DNA of 64,000 bases. It comes from Steromphala cineraria. Its lineage: Eukaryota; Mollusca; Gastropoda; Trochida; Trochidae. The notes under the pieces are model-generated. The model had not been told where the DNA came from and made no database searches. It saw only the letters and a list, made by a program, of their open reading frames with translations. Location: assembly GCA_916613615.1 (NCBI GenBank), contig OU744730.1, forward strand, positions 28,270,882 through 28,334,881, in the 5' to 3' direction. The first letter of the stretch is position 1. Each line of letters opens with the position of its first letter. Position numbers and translations under genes: made by a program. Shown in pieces: positions 33,480-44,270 of the stretch.

Positions 33480-35678
33480 CTGAAAAATAAATGTTTAAAA
33501 GTTTAAAAAGATATCTTTGATAGATTTTCAATTTGTAAAACATAATGCTATTAAAAGGTTATAACATAAACCCTAAAATATTGACGAATCGCAATATTTA
33601 CAAATCTGCATTTTATTTTATCTAGTTTAATCACTTGTTAAAATCATAATATCTATATCATGAAATATTTTACAAAATCAAGTTCATTCGCCAATCATAT
33701 GACCATAAACACTTTCTATGCAAAATCATTTTGGAAAGGCAAGGAGAATTCTTCCAAATGTCTTTCTTTGGTCCTACAGCTGGAAAAGGGTATGAAATAG
33801 TTCTTTTTGGTAGATTTGTGAAAAACCTTTGTTTAAATTTTTCAATTTTGAAACATGAGAAAAATATTGCTATTAAAACAGACCACAACAAACTTTAAAT
33901 ATTGATATATTGCATTATCTTATCTTAATAAGTGGTAGAATCGTTTTTGATAATACTTTTAATATCTTATTTTCAACATAAACACAGTATCGACTTAGTA
34001 AGAGAATGAAAAGGGTTTAACGTGATAAATATACTGTTGATGATCCTTAAATGATACTTTCACCAACTTTTCTCATTCCTTGTAAATCTGATTTGGTTCA
34101 ATAAATCAATACTTACATTTTCTTGAGCTAATCACCTTTGAGTTATTCACACACTTCGTTGTATTTTTCTGAATATGAACAATACAAGATAGCGTGACTA
34201 TATAGCTTTGAGGGTTATATCAACCTTTTTGAGATTCAAACTTGTTCATTTTATCGGTTCCTCTCCTCTAGCTTCGACTGTAGCCACGTTGGTCAAATGT
34301 TCTGAGGTAATCAAGTATTCTTTTAAAAGCATTAGATAGTACATGTAGATTTGGGCAAATTATTCCTGTTTTTTATTTCCATTTATTACAAAAAGATCGT
34401 ACAATCAACCAATCGATCAAAATTACATACATCAAAACGGGTTGTAGCGAAAAAGGAGAAGTATACAGATGAAGGTGGATAGTTGGTAGCAAAAGGTGCA
34501 GGAGAAAGACTCACGGTACTTTAGTCATTTTTGAAAAGCTTTGACCATTTTCTTTCAAAAAAGGGTCATCTTCCGAAAATATGTATTTTTCTAAATGGTA
34601 GTGATATTTTATGAAATGAATTAAGTGATTAATAATTAAATCAGCAGGGCTGAATCTTGTTAAATTGATAAACTCTTTGGATTGATAAAGATGTGGTTGC
34701 CTTAGGGTCTCCAAGTATTAATATTGTAATATTTATGATTTATTATGGTGTTTGTCTTGGAATGGTACCAGTTCTCCAATTTTGTAATGAGATTTTCAAT
34801 TTTCTCAAATGAATAGAATAAATGTTTCGATGTCTTTACCACAAGGGCCCGGGGTGCATAGTTTGTCCTGACATACCTATTATGCAAAGAAAGGATCTTG
34901 TTGAGATTATTAGGTGAATAAAGTTAAACTGAAATGTTTTTGCCTTGCTTTCTTTTGTTGTACATTCCAAAATTCCAAATTTACATAAGTCAAAGTTCAA
35001 AAAAGTATGTTACGTTACTTGGTCTGAGTTATATTAAGATTTCTTCTACCGCACGAATAAGAATCGAATGCATGAGCACTGTGATGAACAATAGATCATT
35101 CAGTCTTATACGCACGATAATGTGAGTGGCCTGCTTATTACGTTTTTTTCCTGCTAGAAATTGGTAAAATAACATGCGAACTAGGAGGCTGCAGTCAGAC
35201 CTTAGTTTGATAATTCGGAGCCTGGTTGATTTTGAAGAAACTGATTATTTCCCAAATATAATGCATGATATAGAGACCTATCCTTTAATATGCATATTAT
35301 CGTGTCTCAAAATATGAAGTGAAATAGAAGTTTTGATTCTCTTTCAGGCCCTGACAAAAATTCTAGTTAATTCATATTTCTAACCTAAGTAGATTATATT
35401 GTTAATTGAATATTGGACATAAACGTTCTGTCATTAAGTTACAACAATATACTTACCACTTTCTGAAAAACGACTGGAGTTTCTTTATTGCTTCCCTTTG
35501 TCATCAACTTACAAGACAGATGAATTGGATCAAAGATATAGAAACAGCAAGTTTCCTGCTTGTGACAAATATCATCACACATTTTTGGGCCAAACGGTTT
35601 TCTAATAGGGGGGTCAGCGCCAACTAAAACTAGGAAAAGAAGGCAATTTAGAAAGGCTAAGAACAGTTGTTTATTCAT
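32665..35678 (-). CDS. Gene C: secreted PAN/apple-like + beta-propeller-like protein
   Basis: Exons 35678-35457, 34168-34117 and 33479-32665 join to 1089 nt (362 aa) with consensus sites (GTG|GTAAGT; ATATTCAG|AAAAA; AAAAT|GTAAGT; TTTTTCAG|GTACG). Phases are 0 and 1, as in A and B. Exon 1 is ten codons longer than in B because of an extra KETPVVFQKV tail. It is transcribed toward gene B, 6.8 kb away. The MNKQLFLAFL...GA signal peptide implies secretion. Function is unknown. Confidence 0.82.
35457..35678 (-). CDS. Gene C exon 1: signal peptide and PAN/apple-like Cys segment
   Basis: 74 residues beginning MNKQLFLAFLNCLLFLVLVG, a signal peptide. Then IRKPFGPKMCDDICHKQETC and SCKL follow, with Cys spacing identical to gene B. 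The start is the only in-frame ATG before the hydrophobic stretch and aligns with the gene B start. Confidence 0.7.
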
Positions 35679-35699
35679 TCTGAACTCACGACGTCTGTG

Positions 35700-35745
35700 T
35701 GGTGTAGCTAAGAACAGCTATTGATTCATCCTCATGTCTGCGTCA
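35700..35745 (-). repeat. Decayed duplicate of the gene C start region
   Basis: On the minus strand GATGAATCAATAGCTGTTCT parallels the true start GAATGAATAAACAACTGTTC about 60 bp downstream. The copy has TAG where the gene encodes Lys/Gln, so it cannot serve as an alternative start. Confidence 0.6.
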
Positions 35746-35749
35746 GTTC

Positions 35750-36716
35750 AGCAACTTGTATTTATGGTTTATTGTTGACTGTCATTTAAAGAAAGAAACT
35801 ATTGATTTGGAAACAAGGCCTACATACAACAGTGAGACAATAGTCAATATGTCATACAATTTTATATTTTGATTTATATTAGCATATAACATATTTTGTT
35901 ATATTTCATGTATCATTATAAGCCAACATTGTTTATATCGGTAAATTTGCGCAAATGCCTATGCAGTTGGGCGTACGCGCGTGTAAATAATTTATTAATT
36001 TGATGTATTATATGTGTATGTCTATGAGCCCGATGGCTTTCATACTGAAATAAAGAATTGATTGATGTCTCTCTTTCTGACAATATATCAACTGTTTTAT
36101 CAATATCATTGTAAGCAATGTTAATTCCCACGGGAAACGAGTGAATTTGCTTTTGGTAACCAATCAGTAAACATTTCATTGTTAATAATAGATTACGGTT
36201 TGTGTTGTGATTAAGAGGCTGGTATTGTTACATAAAGCCATATGACAATGACAGAATCTAGTTAAAAGTAGTCGTATAATTAAATGTACATGTTTTAAAA
36301 AAACGCCAACAAATTTCCCGCCCGAAACTGGTGGTCATTTTTGGATCAAATGTGATATTGAGATATAAACTTACATGAATGTTTGTCATGATAAACAATT
36401 TTGAAATTAGGTTTGTAAAATTGTGTGTTAATTTGCCAAAAAGGATTGAAGTGGAAAACTGGTATGAGTCCTGTCTGGTTCAAAACTTATCTCGCAGGTT
36501 CATCAAACTTGGTGTTGGGATTCAAATTGACATAAGGGTATAATGTGAAATTTAGCATTTTTGGTTCTTATTAACTTTTATTATTGATAGAGTATTTGAT
36601 TGGATATGTCCGTAATAACAACTTTGAAAATAAGTTTTAATTGATAAAAAGTGTTGAATTTGAAAGAATACATTAGTGAGTCATATCTTATCCTATGTTC
36701 TCCTCCGGTTTATATA
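35750..36716. other. Intergenic DNA beyond gene C
   Basis: AT-rich. A stretch near 36040-36065 (GAAATAAAGAATTGATTGAT) resembles the 3' tail of a retroposon, but too little remains to assign it. Confidence 0.3.
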
Positions 36717-36890
36717 CAGTAGAACACGGATATAGCGAACACTGATATTGCGAACACTCGGATATAGCGAACAAATTATCAAGTCCCGTCCCTATATAAT
36801 ATCATTAAAATTATATGCGAGTAGCGAACACCGGATATAGCGAACTAAATTCTTTGGTCCCTTGGAGTTCGTTATATCCGAGTTCTACTG
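36717..36890. mobile_element. Pogo/Tigger-type MITE with TA duplication
   Basis: 174 bp. CAGTAGAACACGGATATAGC at the left pairs with GTTATATCCGAGTTCTACTG at the right, flanked by TA on both sides. Internal GATATAGCGAAC motifs repeat. The CAGTAGAAC...GGATAT type of terminus is characteristic of pogo/Tigger-derived MITEs. Confidence 0.8.
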
Positions 36891-37493
36891 TATGAACGAA
36901 TCCTAGATATATATACTTCTGTCGCCGTTTTTGTGTAGCTTTATTACATAATCCTATTGTCATCGCTGATTTGCAATGGACCATGTTATAAATGTTTACA
37001 ATGTCAACAACAGAGAAAAAAATTAAAATGAGGGGCAAATTTTAAGGAGCATTTGTGACAATGTGAAGGCCAGAATCTGTTTGTCATTGCTTGGACGGAT
37101 TGACGAACACTTGGTATAAAGGTTCTTCCTCAAAGTTTATTTTAACATCAATTGTTTAATACAAATTGATTGTAGAGCAACCGTATTTTGATCTCCCTTT
37201 CCACTGTACATGTGTATCGATATCCTCCAATTTTGCACTAGTCATTGGAGTTTATCCTTGAAAGCATTAAACAGATCTCATCTTGAGAGTAATCGATATT
37301 TTCATAAATACTTACGACAAGTCTTTTAATGAAGGAAGTGTCTTATTACACAATATCGAATCTTCCATTTATGTTAAATATAACCACCATTGTCCTTTCC
37401 ACTTCCTTAGTTTAATCAATTAGATTAAGTAAATTATTGAAAATTGTGGACCTTCACGATTTGTGAATGTGAATCAAACTTGTGAATGTGTTA

Positions 37494-37594
37494 AATGGGC
37501 AGTAACACGTTTTTGGGCGAAATATAAGGTGACTTCAGGAAAATATGCAATTGCAAGACAATGTACGTAAACCAAATGAAGCAGTAACTAGATT
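37494..37594. mobile_element. MITE, family 'GGGGCAGTAGCACG', copy 4, truncated
   Basis: Keeps one terminus (GGGCAGTAACACGTTTTTGG) and about 80 bp of interior matching the inverted right half of copy 1 (AAATATAAGGTGA.TTCAGGA; GACAATGT). The other end is missing. Confidence 0.7.
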
Positions 37595-37689
37595 AGCGTT
37601 TGCGGGACACCGCAAAAGCAGAGCAGCCCCGAAACTTGGGGTTTCGCCTTACCCTGTTTTGCCTTCTACAGGCTCAGCATATAGGTCAT

Positions 37690-38400
37690 TTTCTTGTCGC
37701 CTTGACCTTTGACACTCAGGGTCACGCAATCAATGAATACATTTGATTGAGTATAACATTAATGTAACGAATTAAAGTGTTAAAAGTTAAAATAATCCAT
37801 TTTCTCAATATATGTTGACCTTTCTGTGACCTTGACCTTTGACAGTTTGTACCCAAAACCTTTTTAAAATGTTGTACTTCTCAAGAGATAATATATACAC
37901 AATCTAAACTTCATAGCACAAAAACTTTTTGAAGCGATTTTATAACTCGTGACCTTGACCTTTGACCTTGAAAGAGAATATGTCATAATGAAATTCCTTA
38001 GAGGTGTAAACACTTATGCATGTTCATGAGTTCTGAAAAGCTTAATGGGATTAAGTTTTACCCAAATTAGTTTCACATTGCAATAACACAAATCTCTGAC
38101 TTTGACCTTTGACCTTCAAGGTTACACAATCAATTAACACTTTTGTGACCTTGGACAGTTTGTAGCGAAAACATTTTCAATTTGTTTCACTCTTCCAAGG
38201 ATGATATATACCAAGTTAGAGCTTCATAGCTCAAAAACTTTTTACGTTATCGCGTTTACAAGTAATTTTTTGTGATTTTATAGCTCGTGACCTTGACCTT
38301 TGACCTTGAAAGTGAACATGTCAAAATCGTTCCCCCGAGGTATAAGCAGTAAGTTATGAATACAAGTTCTGGAAAGCTTAGTAGAAACAAGTAAAGAAGC
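37690..38400 (+). repeat. Two diverged tandem units rich in TGACCTTTGACCT
   Basis: Two units of about 280-300 bp. The second half of each (CTCGTGACCTTGACC... through TTCTGRAAAGCTTARTRG) and the first (CAGTTTGTA.C.AAAACATTTT) can be matched. Each carries runs of TGACCTTGACCTTTGACCTT, which contain the direct-repeat-1 pattern AGGTCA-A-AGGTCA on the minus strand. Confidence 0.65.
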
Positions 38401-38559
38401 GAGCAGAGCTCACATACCCCCGCTCCCCACTTTGTTCAAAGAATTTCAAATAGTAAAAGTGATTAATATTGGTTAAAGTTGTATGCTAGTTGAGTATACA
38501 GTAAGTCTTTGTGTAAATCTTCTTTCAACTGAAACCCCAATACCAAATTGATTAATAGG

Positions 38560-39200
38560 TTTTACAATTAAAAGGGTTCATCTAGGGATAATGGTTGATC
38601 TTTGTTTCAAATTTGAGGCAGTTATAATGAATATTCTACAAGATGAACTGAGGACAAAATTATATTTGTTGAGTCAATTTGTAAAGAAAAGAAACTCCAT
38701 ATATCGTTTAACTCTCACAAGGCATATCCAGCAATCACGATTGACATATGTAGCAAATTTGGTGAAGCTGAGATGTATATTTTAGGAAATATGTTCCGAA
38801 GAAAGTAATTTATAATAGAATCACTTTTAGTCATATATCCACAGAAACTGCAAACAATAAAAATAATGTGTTGGCCTTACCTTCAAAAGACACATCTAGG
38901 GATCATGGTTGATAAGTGTATGAAGTTTGGTGAAGCTAGCATGAATAGTTTAGGAGATATGCTTCAGACAAAGGACTTGGTCATAGAATCACTGTTTTAG
39001 TTATGTTTCCATGGAAACCGCAAAAAATAAAAATAATTTGTTGGTCTTACCCTCAAAAGGTACATCTAGGGATCATGGTTGATAAGTGTATGAAGTTTGG
39101 TGAAGTAACGAAGTATAGTTTGAGAGATATGCTCCGGACAAACTTTTGTGACGGACAGACGGACCGACAGAATGAACGCTATATACCCCTGAATAAAACT
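38560..39200 (+). repeat. 'Pearl'-like tandem array 2 ending in a GACGGACAGACGGACC run
   Basis: Three units of about 180-190 bp share CATCTAGGGATCATGGTTGA (first copy diverged at 38580; then about 38889 and 39062). The last copy is followed by GATATGCTCCGGACAAACTT, GACGGACAGACGGACCGACA and CTATATACCCC. This is the same end layout as the array at 51.8-52.9 kb, with unrelated core units. Confidence 0.65.
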
Positions 39201-39216
39201 GAAAGCAGCCCCGTCC

Positions 39217-39591
39217 TTGGAAAGGTGTTCAAACAAAAAGGACAGCCAATGGACTCTGTATAATTTGTTCTCTGACTATGGATGATTGGGTCGTGTGGAG
39301 GGTTTTTTTTGACACTATCAAAATAAAACATTTAACATTACCGTACAATCATCACTGAAAAGTATAGAATACAGTCAGGCCTCGATAATCCGAACGCTTC
39401 CGTTTTTCATTAGAAACGTTCGGATAGTGAAGCGTTCGGACTACTGAAATGAAGCAGACAAGTTGAAGTTACTCCACTTTGAATCTACAGACAGGATAGA
39501 ACGTATTTAGTATATTAAACCAGTTTATTTAATATACACATACATACATCTGTATACAATTTTCAAAAAACGTGCTACTGCCCCTTTAAAG
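39217..39591. mobile_element. MITE, family 'GGGGCAGTAGCACG', copy 3, with a nested mini-element
   Basis: The right terminus AACGTGCTACTGCCCCTTTA is intact; the left terminus is lost. The interior (GGACTCTGTATAATTTGTTC, CTCTGACTATGGATGATTGG) is inverted relative to copy 1. A 75-bp pogo-like mini-element (39372-39446, CAGTCAGGCCTCGATAATCC to GCGTTCGGACTACTG) is inserted in it. Confidence 0.65.
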
Positions 39592-40145
39592 CCTGTCTGA
39601 AATGAAGTAAGAGTTAACCTTTTTTTAAAAAAACAGACTACCGGTATTTACTATGTTTGACAGAAAGTATTGAACTGTTATACATCATTAAGATTCAATT
39701 CTGATAAGCAACAGGATGTATGTGAAACCAATGAAGTTAAACTGATCCCTTGAGAACGTCTGTGATGTAGGTTCTCACAGTATACATGATCAACATTCCA
39801 TTGTTAATAAATAAATTTGGGGTTTGGGGCTAAAAGGTAAACAATCGATAAAATTAATAATAATCCTCACCTGAAAATCTTAACAGAAAGTTTAGCCTTT
39901 TGTTTTAGGCCAGATGAGCTAAGGTATCTTACTCTGATTAAGTATGTAACGAGTATTTACGAACTAGTTGCTAATTCAAGAACCAAACCCTTAACAACTA
40001 CGATTTCCGGTAAATTGGTCAGCGGATAGGGATACAATTAAAACTGACGTTAAATCCTATGTAACTTAATAGTTTTGACCCTTGTTGTAATTCTTTTAAA
40101 AGGGCTATATACTCCAGGAATTATGACCTTTCATGTTAAGTAATG

Positions 40146-40289
40146 GATAACACCCACATGAGAGGGTGTTCTAGCTTAGAGAGGCCTTTGCCCTAGGGAA
40201 GGCCCGATCGAGTGCGCGTTAGCGCACGAGGGGCTTCCCGTAGGCAAAGGCCTCTCTAAGCTAGAACACCCTCTCATGTGGGTGTTATC
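40146..40289. repeat. Near-perfect 144-bp palindrome
   Basis: The outer arms (GATAACACCCACATGAGAGG... and its inverse) are identical over about 49 bp. The inner part is also palindromic (GGGAAGGCCC/GGGGCTTCCC, then GTGCGC-GTTA-GCGCAC), leaving a 4-nt loop. There is no coding content. It would extrude as a cruciform or fold as a long RNA hairpin. Confidence 0.9.
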
Positions 40290-40602
40290 TTATATACCGA
40301 AAAAATCACAAATAATAATTTTTATGGCTTTTCTAACCGATGTCCGAAGCTAAGCGTTTGATTTTAACCAACTAGAATTTAGTGTGGTTTAATTGAACAC
40401 AGCCCCGAAAACAATTATCGCATGATCATCCATAACAATGTCCAAGGGTCATGTTTTATTTAATTCACAAAACCGTCAACTGAATATTATTGCATTGATT
40501 TAACTGATAATTCAAAAGGAGAAACGGCCTTAAAATATCACACGGACCTAAATATGAACATAGTTATAAAAGTGTCTAAGAATGCTATCCAAACATATCA
40601 TC

Positions 40603-40680
40603 AGTCGTGGTGTAGTGGGTAAGACCGTCGGCTTAGGCGTGGCGGGCATGATAGACAGGGGTTCGAGACGGCATATATCG
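40603..40680 (+). repeat. tRNA-like SINE head
   Basis: TCGTGGTGTAGTGGGTAAGA (A box) and AGGGGTTCGAGACGG (B box). The stem pairing is poor and the sequence runs straight into a foldback element. Confidence 0.4.
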
Positions 40681-40735
40681 CCAAAACATTTGCAGTGTGG
40701 AAATTTCAGAGTTATTTTTTATAAGTTTAACTTAT

Positions 40736-41365
40736 GCCCTTTTTACATGCGCACTTTACTCCTTGGAGTATAGAGTATTTTTGCTCCTAGGAGTAAGAGG
40801 ATATTTACTTTACGTTCCATTGGAATTTAAGGACCCTTAAGTATATCATGATTTGCTTACAGTAGAAATATATTTTTTCTTACAAAACTCAATGTGTGAA
40901 AAGCATATCATGAGGTAGAGCAGAAATAAAAAAAATTTAACCATAGATTTTGTTTAGTCAATCAACTACTAGTGTAAAAGGGTTAAAAGCATGTTTTCAG
41001 TTTTAAAAAATGACACTCAACACAAAAACACCAAATTTCCTTCACATGCTCTTGACAAGCTAAAAAGAACAATCTTGAATGTAAGTTATTATTGATGAAA
41101 AAACAATAGTATTGTTTAGAAAGTATATAAATGCAAATCAATAACCTCAACCTAATCATTCAACTACATGTATGAAGAAAATGACAGGATACTTACAGGA
41201 GTAAAAGTAAATATACTTTTACTTTACCTCTTGGGGTGGAGTATCTAACTCCTAGGAGTAAATATACTCCTGTAAGTAAATTAGTTTTGGACTGTTTTAC
41301 ATGGCACGTTTAGTCCCTGAAAGTATTTTTACTCCCAGGAGTAAACGTGTGCATGTAAAAAGGGC
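40736..41365. mobile_element. Foldback element with 'GCCCTTTTTACATG' ends
   Basis: GCCCTTTTTACATGCGCACT at the left and GTGTGCATGTAAAAAGGGC at the right are inverted copies. Sub-terminal ACTCCTAGGAGTAA palindromes recur on both sides. About 630 bp, non-coding. Confidence 0.75.
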
Positions 41366-41441
41366 TTTAGAAGAACTTTGAATTTAATAGAAAATCGGAT
41401 CACTTGTGTTAAATAAATAGTTATTTGAAGACAAATAATTT

Positions 41442-41530
41442 GAGGGCCTTATAATGGTTAATACCCCACTTGGAGGGCTTTATTTCGTCTAAGGCCTTCA
41501 AAGCAGGGTATTATACAGTGCAAGGCCCTC
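41442..41530. repeat. Small palindromic element
   Basis: GAGGGCCTTATAATGGTTAA/TACCC pairs with GGGTATTATACAGTGCAAGGCCCTC with mismatches. 89 bp in total. Confidence 0.55.
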
Positions 41531-43131
41531 TCGGTAATGCCCTATTCCCCTTCACAGGTATGTTCTACCGGAATAAAAACTCGTTTCAAATAGTGTTAAT
41601 TGGACCTCGAGGTATATAAATATGTCTATGCACTCAAAGCATTATCACAAATGTTGTAATTTTAGTTCTTAAGAGTGCTAAGTCCTGTAGAAAATTTGCC
41701 CAAGGGTAAGGTTCACATTAGCCAGAAATCCCTGTGATTTATGCTTTGTGTGGATGTTGTGTTAGAGGGAATCAACAACCTACCTCGTGAAACCTATTTG
41801 ACCATCGTTAAATAGAGCGTCCAGATGAGTAAGGGGGTTTCATGACACAAACTTGGTACTGGCTGTCAGCTGAAAGCGGTTTGTAACCAAACGATTTCGT
41901 CCCTATCGAACATTTGCGACTATCGGGACCCTGCTAATAAAACACTGGAAGTTAAATATTTAGGTTGCAGACCCCCTTTAATGTAAGCTATATTGTATAT
42001 ACATGTAATGGAAGAAATAATAAGGAACGATTGAAAATTATTACAAATTATGAATATCAACATACAATATCATTAACTACCTGATGAGATATTAAACTAT
42101 GGAAAATACAACATTATAAGAAACAAATAAGGATGACAACTTCTTTATTAGGTATCATTATTGTCTAGTATTTATCTCCATGTATTTAATAGATATTAAC
42201 CTGAGAATGTTTATATTTATTCTTCATATTAAGTAGATGAGAAAAAAACTCTTGTCAGGATTTCTTTCACAAGCATGTATGAATGAATGACAAAACCAAT
42301 ACATGTTATAATTTTTATTAATAATTTATCTCACTAAACAAACAATAGCTGATTCATTTCAATCATGTACACCTTGTTTTTAAATTTGTTTCCCTCATTT
42401 GAAAAATGCAGCAAAATCAAAACACAATCATCTTGTCAAACTTTTCTGTTTCCTTAACAAGAACAAAATCAAACTAACATGTCATACAGTAGGTATTTAA
42501 GGTCTATCAAGTCCATGATATTAAAAATTACTACTTATCCTTGAGGAATCTTAAAGTTTTGATTAATAATAAAATACTAACACTTGCCTGAAGTAAAATT
42601 ACTGCACTTTCCCAATCACTGATGATTGTATTAAAGCTATATTTTCCAATGAAAAGGTTTGCAGAAAATCTAGTAAAGAACACTATTCTAAATGTAAGGA
42701 ACCTCAATAAATTAACATTAAGGTGCTAATAGTTTACCAACTGACATATATATTTGTGCAGTTCTTAATTCTTGTAGAGTATACATATTTCACAGTTTTC
42801 AATCAACAACATAAAACGTCCTAATTTTTGAAAATTACTTGTTTCATAAAAGTAAAACTATTTCTTGATTTGGATAAAAAAATTTCCTAATCTGGATTTC
42901 TCTATGGCTTTGACTGACATTCATCCACTCATTCAAAACAGCTGAAACAATCTGTGCCTTAGTTCACACTAAAGGTGATATTGATGTTCTTTCACTCTTA
43001 GAATTCAAGTATTTCAGAATATTACTTTTCTTACTTATTTGAATAAATATGTGACACGAGAGGTGATTAGAAAAATTAGCAATATGAAATAACGGAAACC
43101 ACAACTACCATATATATCATCTCTATCTTTT
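41531..43131. other. AT-rich DNA, no gene or element recognised
   Basis: No splice-flanked open frame and no repeat structure seen. Confidence 0.4.
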
Positions 43132-43239
43132 CAACAGTTGAGGACCATCTTGATTTCCAATATTGATATTTATTCATAATTCATAAATGTTCAATATTAT
43201 GCTTTAATTTATGTAGTGGTCCTCAACTTTTTGTGTTGA
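43132..43239. repeat. Small foldback MITE
   Basis: CAACAGTTGAGGACCATC at the left and GTGGTCCTCAACTTTTTGTG at the right form inverted ends around an AT-rich core. Confidence 0.6.
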
Positions 43240-43842
43240 GTATGAAATAGCAAGCAGCTTCTACATATTCAGGTTTCAACTCCAATGAAAGTTCCACTTC
43301 GAGGCATAACAGCATTCTTTAAAATTTCAAGGCATGTAGCTTCCAACACCTAAATCTTACAGTGCATGCAAACGCCATAATCAAATAAAAAATGAAAGAT
43401 ATTTGTAAAGGCTCAAGGAATAAGCATGAAATTCAACAGCACACAGCATAATATCAAATGAAAGATATTTTAAATTTTCAAGGCAAATTGGTTCAAGCAT
43501 AACAGTTGAACAGTTTCTAAGCATAACAATATCATATGAAAGAATTCAAGGTTCAAGGCAGGTTTCTTTCACATACAACCCTAACAACAGGGGCGTGTAA
43601 TGTCAAACACAACTTGTAGAAATAGATTCTAGACATGGGATCCCACTAACAGATATCACTCCCTATGCTAAAGAGACAGGGAAACAAATCATCCATTTAA
43701 TGTTTGTTGACCACAATTCAAATTCAAATTTTAGTATTAACATCATAAAGAATGGCTAATGTTTAGCACAGTTTTAAGATGAGTCCGCCCCTCACCTTAA
43801 AGTTCTATTGACTTTTATTGAAAAAGGTGATACAAATCAAAA

Positions 43843-43925
43843 AGATCCACCTCTAACCTTGATAGATGGTAATGTCCATCTAGCCCAACCCCTACTGCTG
43901 GTAACCATTCATATCACCATTCATA
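43843..43925 (-). pseudogene. Decayed fragment of the choline dehydrogenase coding sequence
   Basis: On the minus strand this stretch aligns with 46893-46972 of the intact gene downstream of it. The [19 protein letters not shown] region is recognisable as MNGYQQ-stop-GLG-stop-MDITIYQG. Two in-frame stops and no extension beyond about 80 bp show it is a relic, of either a former second copy or a local duplication. Its left end on this strand runs into the adjacent tandem repeat, which reuses its CCATTCATATCA edge. Confidence 0.7.
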
Positions 43926-44270
43926 TCATGATAAAAGTCAAATGGGTCCATTTACCTCCCCTGGATAAATTACAAATTATCTCCCTTTTTCAAATGGGGT
44001 CCAAGAGAAATATCTTCTTTTATCACACTCTTTACTACCTATATCACCATTCATATCATGACAAATGTTTAAAGGGTCCATTTACCTTCCCTGGATAAAT
44101 TATAAATTTTCTCCCTTTGTCAAATTGGGTCAAAGAGATTTTTTTTTTAATCACACTCTTTACTACCTATATCTCCATTCATATCATGATAAAAGTTCAA
44201 AGGATCCATTTACCTCCCTTGTCAAATTACAAATTATCTCCCTTTGTCAAATTAGGTTAAAGAGAAATAT
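43917..44270 (+). repeat. About 128-130 bp tandem repeat, three units
   Basis: CCATTCATATCATG begins units at 43917, 44047 and 44175. GGTCCATTTACCT.CCCTGG and ATTATCTCCCTTT.TCAAAT recur in each. The unit starts with the last bases of the choline dehydrogenase relic. Confidence 0.8.
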
